A stretch of 64,000 nt of DNA, from positions 1,054,001 to 1,118,000 of the forward strand of contig CAVZMF010000002.1 in the NCBI GenBank assembly GCA_963776375.1, written 5' to 3'. The stretch comes from PALSA-612 sp963776375. GTDB lineage: Bacteria; Actinomycetota; Thermoleophilia; Gaiellales; Gaiellaceae. The position numbers and the translations under genes were made by a program. Below, in pieces: positions 8,236 to 18,439 of the stretch; the stretch's first letter is position 1, and each line of letters opens with the position of its first letter. The notes under the pieces are model-generated. The model was not told the DNA's origin, ran no database searches, and worked only from the letters and a program-made list of their open reading frames with translations.

Positions 8236-10210
8236 GCATCGGGTTCGGCCCGCAGGCGTGTGGGAGCCTCGACGAGGCGGCCGCGCGCGAGTGGCTCGTC
8301 GCCGACGGCCTCGGCGGATACGCGATGGGGACGGTCGCGGGCCTGCGCACTCGGCGCTACCACGGTCTGCTCGTTCCGGCGGTGGGCGGGCCGGCGAATC
8401 GAATGCTCGGGCTGGTCGCGCTCGAGCCGGTGCTGGTCGTCGGCGACGCCCGCTTCGAGCTCGCGACCGACGAGTGGGGCGGCGCGACGATCAGCCCTCG
8501 CGGCCACGAGCTTCTCGTCGCCTTCGACCTCGAGGACGGCGTCCCGCGCTGGCGGTGGCAGATCGGAGACACCGTGGTGGAGCGTGAGCTCGCGCTTGCT
8601 CACGGCCGGAGTGCTGTGGGTGTCGTCCACCGGCTGCTCCGAGGCAACCGATCCGTGCGTCTCGAGCTGACGCCCCTCTGCACATGGCGGAGCGTGCACG
8701 GCGAGCGGCTCGGGAACGGCCCACCCGCCGTCGAGCAAACGGCCGACGGCTTCGTCTTCGAGGGCGCCTACAGGGTTGCCGGCGCCGGCTGGAACGCGGG
8801 CGGCGAGTGGTACCGGGGCATCCGGGCGAGGGAGGAGGCGGCGCGCGGGCTGAACGACCGCGAGGACGTCTGGGCGGCCGGAAGCTTCGCGCGTCGACCT
8901 CGCCGCCGGACAGGCGCACGAGGTGACCGCGGCGGCGACGCCGTTCGACGGCGAGCTTCCGTCCGCCGGCCAGATCGTGGCCGCGGCGAGGGCGCGCGCT
9001 CGCGAGGTGCTGCGCCGCGCGGGCGCGGCGGACGCGGTCGATGCCGGGCTCGTGCTCGCCGCGGACCAGTTCGCGATCCGGACCGAGGGACGGTCGACCG
9101 CGGTCGCCGGCTACCCCTGGTTCGGCGAGTGGTCGCGCGACCTGATGACGTCGTACGAAGGCCTCTACCTGAGCACGAACCGCTGGGACGAGGGCCGCGA
9201 GGTCTTGCGCGCGTCCGCCGCGACCGTCTCCGAGGGGATGCTCGCGAACACCGCGGACACCGGCTCGCTCGAGTACAACACCGTCGACGGGACGCTCTGG
9301 TTTGTCCACGCGATCGACCGGCACGTCTCCGTGACCGGCGACGACGACCTCGGGAACGAGCTGGCTTCGGTCGTCGATCAGATCGCCCGGCACCACGTCG
9401 ACGGCACCCGTTTCGGGATCGGCGTCGACCCGACCGACGGATTGCTCCGGCAGGGGGCCGAAGGCTGGGCATTGACGTGGATGGACGCCCGCGTCGACGG
9501 GGTCCCCGTCACGCCGCGCGCCGGCAAGCCCGTCGAGGTCAACGCGCTGTGGATCAGGGCGCTGGAGATCGCCGCCAGGCTGGCGCCCGGCGAGGACTCG
9601 CAACACCTTTGGTCGGCGCTCGCCGACCGGGCCCGCGGCTCGTTCCTCGCCCGCTTCGTCCGACCCGACGGCGCGGGGCTCTTCGACGTGGTCGACGGGC
9701 CCGGGGGCGACGACTCTGCCGTCAGGCCGAACCAGCTGCTGGCGGTCTCGCTCCCCGACGCGCCGCTGGCCGGAGACAACGAAGCGGCGCCCGCGGTGGT
9801 CGCAACGTGCGCTCGGGAGCTGCTCACGCCGCTCGGACTGCGCTCCCTGTCGCCGGGCGACCCCGCCTACAAGCCGTATCACCGCGGCGGGCCGGCCGAA
9901 CGCGACGCCGCCTATCACCAGGGCACCGTCTGGCCGTGGCTGGTCGGCCCGTACGTCGATGCGGCGCGCAACATCGGTCTCTCCGTCGACGACCTGCTGG
10001 ACGGGCTCGAGGCACACCTCGGGGACTGGGGTCTCGGCTCGATCTCGGAGACAGCCGACGGCGCGCCGCCACACGCCGCGACCGGCTGCCCGTTCCAGGC
10101 CTGGTCGGTCGCCGAGGTGCTCCGCGTCCGGCGCGGGCTCGTCGCTGCTCCAACCGTCCCGGCGCGGACCGCCGCCGGCCGCAAGCAACCCCGTGGAGGT
10201 GACACCATGA
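8232..10210 (+). CDS. Amylo-alpha-1,6-glucosidase / glycogen debranching enzyme (frame broken)
   Basis: Starts at a GTG that overlaps the previous TGA. The N-terminal GDE domain has REWLVADGLGGYAMGTVAGL and RTRRYHGLLVPA, standard for bacterial/archaeal-type debranching enzymes. The C-terminal (alpha/alpha)6 domain has GYPWFGEWSRDLMTSYEG and the late motif YHQGTVWPWLVGPYVDA. It hydrolyses alpha-1,6 branch points in glycogen. A +1 break at about 8892 separates the two domains. No stop occurs in the second frame before the next gene; a further shift near 10150-10200 would place a TGA overlapping the next ATG (ATGA at 10207). The end given assumes that. Otherwise the frame runs straight into Ndh-2. 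Confidence 0.85.
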
Positions 10211-11496
10211 CGAACAGCTCCGAGAACGGCCGCACGAACCCCAGGGTCCTGATCCTCGGCGGAGGCTTCGCCGGCATCGGGGCGGCGAGGAATCTGAAGG
10301 ACGCGGACGTGGACGTCGTCCTCGTCGACAAGCACGACTACCACACGTTCCAGCCGCTCCTGTACCAGCTCGCAACCGGCCTGCTCGAGCACGAACGCCG
10401 TGGGTCATTCCCTGCGCGATCTCCTCCACGGGCAGGACAACGCGACGGTTCATCAAGACGTCGTCACCGGGATCGACCTCGCGGCGCGGCAGGTCCGATT
10501 CGAGCAGCTCGCGCCGCTGACGTACGACTTCCTCGTGCTCGGGATCGGCGCCGAGGTCAACTTCTTCGGGACCAAGGGCGCAGCGGACCACGCCTTCCCG
10601 ATGTACACGCTGGCCGACGCGGTGCGGCTGAAAGACCACCTGCTGGAGCGCTGGGAGGCGGCCGACCGCGACCCGTCGCTGGTCGAGGACGGCGCGCTCA
10701 ACGCCGTCGTCGTGGGCGGCGGCCCCACCGGGGTCGAGACCGCCGGCGCGCTCGCCGAGCTGTACCGGGCCGACTTCGCGAAGGATTACCGGGATCGAGC
10801 CTGAGCAGGCCCGGATCGTCCTCGTCGAGGCAGGACCGGACATCTTCTCGATGTTCAAGCCGAATCTCCGCAAGTACGCGAAGGAAGCGCTCGAGAAGCG
10901 CACCGTCGAGCTGATGACCGGGGTCGCGGTCGAATCCGTCTCCCCGACCCGCGTGACGCTCAAGACGGGAGACGGTGCTGAACGCACACACGCTCGTCTG
11001 GGGAGCAGGCTTGCAGGGAAACCGGCTCGTCCAGTCGCTCGGGCTCCAGCTCGAACGGGGGAACCGTATCGGTGTCGGGCCCGAGCTCAACATCCCCGAC
11101 CATCCGGAGGTCTATGCGATCGGCGACGTCGCCGCGATCACCGACCAGAAGACGGGCCAGGTGCTACCGCAGCTGGGGTCGGTCGCGCTCCAGTCCGGGG
11201 AGCACGCCGGCGAGACGATCGCGCGGGTCGTCGCGAACAAGAAGACGAAGCCGTTCTCCTATCGAGACAAGGGCACGATGGCGACCATCGGTCGCGGAGC
11301 CGCGGTCGTCCAGATGCTCGGCGGCAAGACGATGAAAGGGCTCAAGGCGCAGGTGGCCTGGGGAACCGTCCACCTCGCACTGCTGCCGACCAACGAGGAC
11401 CGCGCGAAGGCCGTCGTCGACTGGGCCGGGGCGGCACTCACGCACCAGCGCGCCGGGCGGATCACCGTGGAAACCGATGAGCGCGAGCCCGGATAG
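10207..11496 (+). CDS. ndh: Type II NADH:quinone oxidoreductase (three frame breaks)
   Basis: Ndh-2 family flavoprotein of about 430 residues. The FAD site is VLILGGGFAGIGAARNL with HTFQPLLYQLAT; the NADH site is NAVVVGGGPTGVETAGALAE; the C-terminal LVWGAGLQGNRL and YAIGDVAAITD complete the second FAD contact. It would oxidise NADH at the membrane and reduce quinone without proton pumping, matching the downstream cytochrome bd. ATG 10207 follows GGAGGTGACACC. Frame breaks (+1) lie near 10394, 10790 and 10974; protein sequence is continuous on either side of each. It overlaps the next gene by 20 bp. Confidence 0.88.
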
Positions 11497-12416
11497 GCGC
11501 GAGGTCGCACCGCCCTCCGGCGACCAGATCGAGATCACGCTCGGCGATCAGCGGGCTGTGGTCGTCGAGGTCGGCGGCGGCCTCCGCACGTACTCGGCGG
11601 ACGGGCACGACGTCCTCGACGGCTACGGAGTCGAGGAGCGCTGCCCCTCGGGCCGCGGCCAGCTGCTTATCCCGTGGCCCAACCGCATCCAGGACGGGAG
11701 CTACGAGTTCGACGGGAAGCGTCTCCAGCTCCCGCTCACCGAACCCGAGCTCGGCAACGCGATCCATGGGCTCGTTCGCTGGGCTGCGTGGCAGGTTCGG
11801 AAGCGCGAGCCGGAGCCGGGCGGTGATGGAGCACGTGATTCGTCCGCAGCCCGGCTACCCGTTCACTCTCGCGCTCGGAGTCGAGTACACGCTCTCGGAA
11901 GACGGGCTGTCGGTGCGAACGACCGCGACGAACATCGGCGCGGATCGCCTGTCCGTACGGGAGCCGGGGCGCACCCGTACCTCACGCTGGGGACCGCGAC
12001 GCATCGACCCTCTCGTTCTGCGGGCGCCGGGGCGGCGCGTGCTGCTCCACGACGAGCGCGGCCTGCCCGTGGGCTCCGAGCCGGTCGAGGGAACGGAGTA
12101 CGACTTCCGGGTCGCCCGGCCGATCGGCGCCACGAAGCTGGACAACGCGTTCACGGAGCTGGAACGCGACCCGGATGGGCGGGCACGCGTGTCCCTGGCG
12201 GATCCCACGACCGGCCGGACGCTCACACTGTGGGTCGACGAGCACTACCCGTACCTCATGCTCTTCACCGGCGACCCGTTGCCCGACGTGAACCGGCGTG
12301 CCCTGGCCGTCGAGCCGATGACCTGCCCGCCGAACGCGTTCCGCACGGGAGACTCGGTGATTCGCCTGGCCCCCGGCGAGACCGCCGGGGGCGCGTGGGG
12401 CATCGCGATCCACTGA
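11477..12416 (+). CDS. Aldose 1-epimerase family protein (three frame breaks)
   Basis: Mutarotase-type enzyme of about 312 residues that interconverts anomers of sugars such as glucose or galactose. Motifs: LLIPWPNRIQDGSYEFDGK near residue 60, AIHGLVRWAAWQ, the GAGAHPYLTLG block and VEPMTCPPNAFRTGDSVI near the C-terminus, with DEHYPYLMLFTGDP before it. The frame shifts near 11815 (+1), 11960 (-1) and 12002 (+1; an extra C within GATC). ATG 11477 lies inside the end of ndh, so the two are translationally coupled. It fits a role in handling sugars released by the flanking glycosidases. Confidence 0.85.
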
Positions 12417-12426
12417 GGCGCGACAG

Positions 12427-13095
12427 ATGAGCTGGATCGATGCCGAGCTCGTTCTGATCTCGATCGGGGCGATGCTCTCTCCGACCACACTGATCTTCTC
12501 GGTCCTGGCGCTCGTCCTCGGCGACCGCCCGTTGCGCACCGGGCTCTGGTTCTACCTCGGCGCCCTCGGTGCGACGCTGGCCGTCGGCGTCGCTGCGGCG
12601 TTCGTCATCGGCGACGCGGCGGCCTCGAACTCGCCTTCCTCCCCGAAGACCTGGGTCGCGATCGTCGACGTCGTCGCCGCGTGCCTCCTGCTCGGGTACG
12701 TCGCAAGGACGAGGAACAAGCCGCTCGAGCCGGCGAAGGTGGACGCGATGGTCGCGCGGATGGGCAAGGTCACCTCCTCGCCGGCGATCGCGATCGTCGG
12801 TGCCGGCGCCGTTCTCGCGAACCCGGGCGCCTTCATCCCGCTGGCGTTGAAGAGCATCTCCGAGACCGACCCGTCGGCCGCTGGATACGTCGTCGAGTGG
12901 CTCTTCTTCACGCTCGTCTCGCTGCTGCCGCTCGCGATCGCGCTCGTGCTGCTCGTGGTCGCGCGCGACTGGGCCCAGCGCCTGCTGGAACGGGCTCGCG
13001 ACTGGCTGATCGCACGAGCCCGGACGGTCGCGAGCGTGATCCTCTTCCTCCTCGCCGTCGCGCTCCTGCGAAACGGCATCGCCGGGCTCGTCTAA
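12427..13095 (+). CDS. GAP-family (Sap/LysE-like) membrane protein
   Basis: A 222-residue integral membrane protein, intact. It starts WIDAELVLISIGAMLSPTTL and contains about six hydrophobic segments with a basic loop KPLEPAKVDAMVARMGK after TM3. This matches GAP (GPL-addressing protein, Sap) proteins of actinobacteria, which are LysE-like and implicated in moving lipids or lipid-linked compounds; substrate here is unknown. It begins 10 bp after the epimerase stop and ends the upstream half of the block, before the zwf promoter region. Confidence 0.8.
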   Translation: MSWIDAELVLISIGAMLSPTTLIFSVLALVLGDRPLRTGLWFYLGALGATLAVGVAAAFVIGDAAASNSPSSPKTWVAIVDVVAACLLLGYVARTRNKPLEPAKVDAMVARMGKVTSSPAIAIVGAGAVLANPGAFIPLALKSISETDPSAAGYVVEWLFFTLVSLLPLAIALVLLVVARDWAQRLLERARDWLIARARTVASVILFLLAVALLRNGIAGLV

Positions 13096-13110
13096 AGCGT
13101 CGAGTCGCGT

Positions 13111-13159
13111 TTCATCCCAAGTGGGTGATTCCGCCGGCCCGTGGCCACGCGTACGGTCG
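13111..13159 (+). promoter_or_regulatory. Bipartite upstream element shared with cydA
   Basis: TTCATCC (13111-13117), 5 nt, GGGTGA (13123-13128), 21 nt, then CGTACGGTCG (13150-13159), 45 bp before the zwf start. The same parts with identical spacing occur before cydA at 18350-18398. If TACGGT is the -10, the half-inverted TTCATCC/GGRTGA pair is centred near -43, where a class II activator would bind. Confidence 0.55.
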
Positions 13160-13203
13160 CCGCTCCCAGCGTTCATCGGTAGGCGCGACGAGGAAGGAGT
13201 GCG

Positions 13204-14604
13204 ATGAGCCGGAACGATGGCCCGAGCAGCGCCGACGTCTTCGTGATCTTCGGGATCACAGGCGACCTGGCGAAGGTAATGACGTTCCGCTCGCTGTACC
13301 GGCTCGAGCGGCGTGGGCTGCTCGACTGTCCGATCGTGGGCGTGGCCGTCGACGACTGGACGGTCGAGCAGCTCGTCGAGCGAGCTCGGGAGTCGATCGT
13401 CGGTACGGGCGAGCCGCTGGACGAGGCCGTGTTCAAGCGGCTTGCCGACCGCTTCTCCTATGTTGCGGGCGATTTCTCGGACGCCGGGGCGTACGAGAGC
13501 GTCGCCAAGGCGATCGAAGGAAAGCAGCGTCCGGTCTTCTACCTCGAGATCCCGCCGTTCCTGTTCGGCACGGTCGTCAAGGGGCTCCACGACGCGGGTT
13601 TGACGAAGAACGCCCGCGTGGTGGTCGAGAAGCCGTTCGGCCACGACCTCGAGTCCGCCCGCGCCCTCGCCGCGGAGCTGCACCAGTACATCGACGAGTC
13701 GCAGCTGTACCGGATCGACCACTACCTCGGGAAGATGGGCCTCGAGGAGATCATGCACCTCCGGTTCGCGAACACGATGCTCGAGCCGCTCTGGAGCCGC
13801 AACTACATCGCCTCGGTCGAGATCACGATGGCCGAGGACTTCGGCGTCGAGGATCGCGGCCACTTCTACGACCCGGTCGGCGCGCTCCGCGACGTCGTCG
13901 TCAACCATCTGATGCAGGTCGTCGCCGCGTGCGCCATGGAGGCGCCGTCACGCGGCGAGCCGACGACGATCAAGGACGCCCAGGTCGCGCTCTTCAAGGC
14001 CGTGGCCGAGGCCGAGCCGGCGCACTATGTGCGCGGCCAGTACGACGGCTACCTGTCGATCGACGGCGTCGCGCCCGACTCGACGACGGAGACCTATGCC
14101 GCTCTGCGTCTCGAGATCGAGAACTGGCGCTGGGCGGGCGTGCCGTTCTTCATCCGCACCGGGAAGCGCCTGCCCGTCACCCAGACCGAGCTCCGCCTCG
14201 TCTTCAAGCATCCGCCGAAGCTCGGCTTTCGCCTCCTCGACCGCGCGCTCGAGCCGAACCAGTTCGTCGTCAAGCTCGACCCCTCGCCCGGCATCCGGCT
14301 GATCGTCGAGGCCCACCGTGCAGACACGCCGGGAGAGGCGCCGGTCCAGCTCGACCTGGAGTTCGCAGACCAGGGCGGCGAGGGGCCGACGCCCTACGAG
14401 GTGCTCCTGCACGCGGCGCTCGTCGGCGACAGCTCGCGCTTCACGCGGCAGGACGGGGTCGAGGAGACCTGGCGGGTGTTGCAGCCGCTGCTGGACAACC
14501 CGCCGCCCGTTCATCCCTACGCCCCGGGCTCGTGGGGCCCCGAGGCCGCCAACGAGCTGGTCGCGGGCCACGGACGCTGGTACGGACCCTGGATCGTGTC
14601 ATGA
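13204..14604 (+). CDS. zwf: Glucose-6-phosphate 1-dehydrogenase
   Basis: Intact 466-residue enzyme that oxidises glucose-6-phosphate to 6-phosphogluconolactone and yields NADPH, the entry to the oxidative pentose phosphate pathway. The dinucleotide site is VIFGITGDLAK at the N-terminus. VVVEKPFGHDLESA and the catalytic signature YRIDHYLGKMG lie near residues 140-180, followed by YDPVGALRDVVVNHLMQ. GGAAGGAG precedes ATG 13204 by 5 nt. It starts a new transcription unit behind the shared upstream element and its TGA overlaps the ATG of the GH15 gene (ATGA). It is one of two genes in the 7.7-24 kb stretch of this size or smaller without any frame break. Confidence 0.96.
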   Translation: MSRNDGPSSADVFVIFGITGDLAKVMTFRSLYRLERRGLLDCPIVGVAVDDWTVEQLVERARESIVGTGEPLDEAVFKRLADRFSYVAGDFSDAGAYESVAKAIEGKQRPVFYLEIPPFLFGTVVKGLHDAGLTKNARVVVEKPFGHDLESARALAAELHQYIDESQLYRIDHYLGKMGLEEIMHLRFANTMLEPLWSRNYIASVEITMAEDFGVEDRGHFYDPVGALRDVVVNHLMQVVAACAMEAPSRGEPTTIKDAQVALFKAVAEAEPAHYVRGQYDGYLSIDGVAPDSTTETYAALRLEIENWRWAGVPFFIRTGKRLPVTQTELRLVFKHPPKLGFRLLDRALEPNQFVVKLDPSPGIRLIVEAHRADTPGEAPVQLDLEFADQGGEGPTPYEVLLHAALVGDSSRFTRQDGVEETWRVLQPLLDNPPPVHPYAPGSWGPEAANELVAGHGRWYGPWIVS

Positions 14605-16498
14605 CCACGACCGCCTCGAAGCAGAAGATGCCGCAGAGCGCGGCGGCGCCGTCGCCGTTCACGCCGATCGCGGACTACGCGTTCCTGTCCAACTGCCACA
14701 CCGGCGCGCTGGTTGCTCCCGACGGCGCCGTCGACTGGCTGTGCGTGCCCGCGTTCGACTCCCCGAGCGTGTTCGGAAGCCTGCTCGACCGGGAGGCCGG
14801 CTTCTTCCGCTTCGGGCCGTACGGCATCGACCACCCGGCCGACCGCGGCTACGAGCCGGGGACGAACGTGCTCGTGACCACGTGGAAGACGCCCGCCGGC
14901 TGGATCGTCGTCCGCGACGCGCTGACGATGGGACCGCGAGGCCATGCGGACGAGATCACGCCGCACACGCGCCCGCCGGCGGACGACGACGGCGACCACA
15001 TGCTCGTGCGGACGGTCGAGTGCATCGAAGGCTCCGTCGAGGTCGAGCTCGTCTGCGAGCCGCGTTCGACTACGGCCGGACGCCGGCGGAGTGGACGCTG
15101 GTCGACGGGAGCCAGAACACGGCCGACGCCGCCGGCGCCGGCAAGACGATCCGCCTCGTGTCCGATCTCGCCCTCGGCATCGAGGGCAACCGCGTCCGAG
15201 GCCGTCACGTGCTCGGAGGCAGGGAGACCGCGCGTATTGCGCGCTCACCTGGGCCGAGGAGCTCGCCGCGCCGCAGGACGCCGACGAGGCGGACGCGCGG
15301 ATGGCCGCGACGATCCGCTTCTGGCGGTCCTGGCTCGGGCGTGCGCGCATCCCCGACCACCGCTTCCGGGACCCCGTGCAGCGTTCGGCGCTCACGATCA
15401 AGGGCCTCACCTACATGCCGACCGGCGCGACGGTGGCGGCGCTCACGACCTCGCTCCCGGAGACGCCGGGCGGCGAGCGGAACTGGGACTACCGCTTCAC
15501 GTGGATGCGCGACACGACCTTCACGCTGCAGGCCCTGCACTTCCTCAACCTCGACTGGGAGGCCGACGAGTTCATGGAGTTCGTGGCCGACATCGAGCCG
15601 ACCGAGGACGGGTCGCTGCAGATCATGTACGGCATCGACGGCAGGCGCGACCTGACGGAGTCGACGCTCGATCACCTCACCGGGTACGCGGGTGCTCGAC
15701 CGGTCCGGATCGGCAACGGCGCCTTCGACCAGCGCCAGAACGACGTCTTCGGAGCCGTGCTCGACTCGATCCTGCTGCACACGCGCAAGAGCGAGCGGCT
15801 GCCCCGGCGGCTGTGGCCGATCGTCGAGTCGCAGGCGGAGTGCGCCACGAAGGTCTGGCGCGAGCCCGACCAGGGCATCTGGGAGGCGCGCGGGGCGCCG
15901 CAGCACTACGTCTCCTCGAAGCTCATGGGCTGGGTCGCCCTCGACCGCGCTGCCAGCCTCGCCGAGCATCCGCGGCGACACCGAGAAAGCCGGAGACGTG
16001 GCGGAGCGACGGCCGAGGAGATCCGCGCGGACATCCTCGCCCACGGCGTCTCGAAGCGCGGCGTGCTGCGCAAGCACTACGAGACCGACTCGCTCGACGC
16101 GTCGGTCCTCCTCGCCGCGATCTTCGGCTTCCTGCCCGGCGAGGACAAGCGCCTTCGCGCGACGGTGAAGGCGATCGCCGAGGAGCTGACGGAGGACGGC
16201 TTCGTGCTCCGCTATCGCACCGACGAGACCGACGACGGCCTCTCGGGCAAGGAGGGGACGTTCCTGATCTGCTCGTTCTGGCTCGTCTCGGCCCTCGCGA
16301 TCGTCGGCGAACTGCAGCAGGCGCGCGACCTGATGGAGCGCCTGCTCCGCGTCGCCTCTCCGCTCGGGCTCTACGCCGAGGAGTTCGACGCACGCGACCG
16401 GCAGGCATCTCGGCAACTTCCCGCAGGCGTTCTCCCACCTCGCGCTGATGGAGGCCGCGGCGAGGATCATCGTTCCGGAGATGCTGGCCCAGTACTGA
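14601..16498 (+). CDS. GH15 glucoamylase/trehalase-type glycoside hydrolase (five frame breaks)
   Basis: About 630 codons, normal for actinobacterial GH15 enzymes, several of which are trehalases. The N-terminal domain has SNCHTGALVAPDGAVDWLC and DSPSVFGSLLDREAGFF; the (alpha/alpha)6 domain has NWDYRFTWMRDTTFTLQAL, MYGIDGRRDLTESTLDHL and, at the end, LGNFPQAFSHLALMEAA. It would release glucose from alpha-glucans or trehalose. Breaks lie near 15066 (-1), 15215 (-1), 15967 (+1, extra C inside GATC), 16003 (-1) and 16396 (+1); sequence on both sides matches the family. ATG overlaps the zwf stop. Coupled to zwf, its glucose would reach the pentose phosphate pathway after phosphorylation. Confidence 0.85.
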
Positions 16499-16512
16499 AA
16501 AGGGAGGACGCG

Positions 16513-18112
16513 ATGGATGCCTACGACGTGATCATCATCGGCACGGGCGCGGGGGGCGGCACGCTGGCGCGCCACCTCGCTCCGTCGGGGAAGAAGATCC
16601 TGCTGCTCGAGCGGGGCGACTGGCTGCCGCGCGAGCCCGAGAACTGGCTCGCACACGACGTGTTCGTCGACAACCGCTACGTCTCGCCGGACACCTGGTA
16701 CGACGAGAAAGGAAAGCCCTTCCAGCCGCAGATCCACTACTTCGTCGGCGGCGCGACCAAGCTCTACGGCGCCGCGCTCTACCGGCTCCGGCCGGGCGAC
16801 TTCGGCGAGCTCAAGCACCACGACGGGATCTCACCCGCCTGGCCGATCTCCTACGACGACCTCGAGCCCTACTACACGCTGGCGGAGCAGCTCTACGAGG
16901 TCCACGGCGCACCACGGCGAGGATCCCACCGAGGGCCATGCGAGCGCGCCGTACCCGTTCCCGCCGGTCTCGCACGAGCCCCGCATCCAGCAGCTATCGG
17001 ACGACCTCGAGAAGGCCGGCTACCACCCGTTCCACGCGCCCTGCGGAATCCGCCTCGCCGAGCGCAACATGCCGCTACAGCGCCTGCGTCCGCTGCATGA
17101 ACTGCGACGGCTTCCCCTGCGTCGTCCACGGCAAGTCGGACGCGGAGGTGCTCGGCGTGCGGCCGGCGCTCGAGCACGACAACGTCACCCTGCTGACGAA
17201 CGCGCAGCGTCGTCAGGCTCGAGACGAAGCGACGCCGGCTCCGTCGTGACCGGGGTCGTCGTCGAGCGCGACGGGGAGAGCGGAGACGGTACGCCGCCGA
17301 CATCGTCGTCGTCGCCTGCGGCGCTGCGAACACGGCCGCGCTGCTCCTGCGTCTCGGCGAGCGACGCGCATCCGAACGGCCTCGCGAACGGCTCGGACCA
17401 GGTCGGCCGCAACTACATGTTCCACGACGAGCCGCGGCCGTGCTCGCGCTCTCCCGCGAGGAGAACCCGACCATCTACCAGAAGACGCTCGGCCTGAACG
17501 ACTTCTACTTCGGCTCGGACGAGCACGACTACCCACTCGGGAACATCCAGATGGTCGGCAAGTCGCAGGCGCCGATGTTCCGGGGCGAGAAGCCGGGCGA
17601 GACGAAGCTGGCGCCGGAGTGGTCGCTCGAGCGCGTCGCCAGCCACGCGATCGACTTCTGGCTCTCGACCGAGGACCTGCCGCGGCCCGGAAAACCGAGT
17701 CACGGTCGACCGCGATGGCAAGCTGACGCTCGCGTACACGCCCACGAACGACGAGCCCAAGAACCAGCTCTACGGCAAGCTCGAAGTCGATCCTCGGCAA
17801 GCTCGACCTGAACCCGGATCACCTGATCCACCGGTTCGCCTACATGAAGAACGACATCCCGGTGGCCGGCGTCGCGCACCAGGCCGGGACATGCCGGTTC
17901 GGGACCGACCCGGCCACGTCCGGTCGCTCGACGTCGACTGCAAGGCCCACGAGCTCGACAACCTCTACATCGTCGACACGAGCATCTTCCCGAGCATCGG
18001 AGCGGTCAATCCCGCCTTGACGGCGATGGCGAACTCCCTGCGCGTCGGCGACCACCTCCTCGACCGGCTCGGGGCCAAGGCGACGGCCGGCTCGGGCGCC
18101 GCGGCGGGTTAG
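16513..18112 (+). pseudogene. GMC-family FAD oxidoreductase, frame broken about ten times
   Basis: Glucose-methanol-choline type flavoprotein of about 530 residues. The N-terminus is YDVIIIGTGAGGGTLARHL with the FAD-contact ILLLERGDWLPREPENW; VGGATKLYGAALYRL follows. A Cys-rich segment, CVRCMNCDGFPCVVHGKSD, sits near residue 195, and the C-terminus has GTCRFGTD and DNLYIVDTSIFPSIGAVNPA, which includes the family HN-type end. Breaks: 16915, 17075, about 17207, 17227, 17359, 17689 and 17783 (+1), about 17282, 17437 and 17918 (-1). All conserved blocks survive, so sequence error is as likely as true decay. The start ATG 16513 follows GGGAGGACGCG. Substrate unknown, probably a sugar or alcohol. 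Confidence 0.75.
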
Positions 18113-18121
18113 TCACCGACG

Positions 18122-18316
18122 ATGGCGATGCTCTCGATCCTCGCTGTCGACGTCGGCTGGATCACGACCGGCATCTTCGCCTTCCTGCTCTGGCTCGTCC
18201 TGCTCATCTGGCTCGGCCTCCGGACGCTCCGCCGCGGCCACTGGGTGATGTTCCTCGTCGGGCTCGTACTGCCGATCTTCTGGCTGATCGGCGCGCTGAT
18301 CCCCCGGCGGGGCTGA
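18122..18316 (+). CDS. Small two-helix membrane protein
   Basis: A 64-residue protein with two hydrophobic helices (about residues 10-31 and 40-58) separated by the basic turn GLRTLRRGHW and ending in IPRRG. No family named with confidence. It starts 9 bp after the GMC stop; a second in-frame ATG is two codons in. Length, hydrophobicity and position in a tight gene string support it being real. It might be the last gene of the zwf unit. Confidence 0.65.
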   Translation: MAMLSILAVDVGWITTGIFAFLLWLVLLIWLGLRTLRRGHWVMFLVGLVLPIFWLIGALIPRRG

Positions 18317-18349
18317 GGGAGACGGTGTGACGGCGACGTTCGGTTGCGG

Positions 18350-18398
18350 TTCATCCGGATCGGATGAGGTGCGGGCCGAGGAGGCATTCGTACGGTCG
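18350..18398 (+). promoter_or_regulatory. Bipartite upstream element of the cyd operon
   Basis: TTCATCC (18350-18356), 5 nt, GGATGA (18362-18367), 21 nt, CGTACGGTCG (18389-18398). TCATCC and GGATGA form a perfect 6-bp inverted repeat. The cydA start is 41 bp downstream. Sequence and spacing repeat those before zwf (13111-13159), suggesting common control of bd oxidase and the zwf unit. Confidence 0.55.
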
Positions 18399-18439
18399 GA
18401 GCGCTTTGGCTCGGACGGTACGTCGCAAGTGATGACCGG

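Noticed and set aside
12681..16448. A continuous open frame of over 1200 codons across GAP-family gene, zwf and GH15
   Set aside because: Only its last part matches the GH15 start; the rest is Arg/Ala/Pro-rich out-of-frame sequence under zwf, an effect of high GC.
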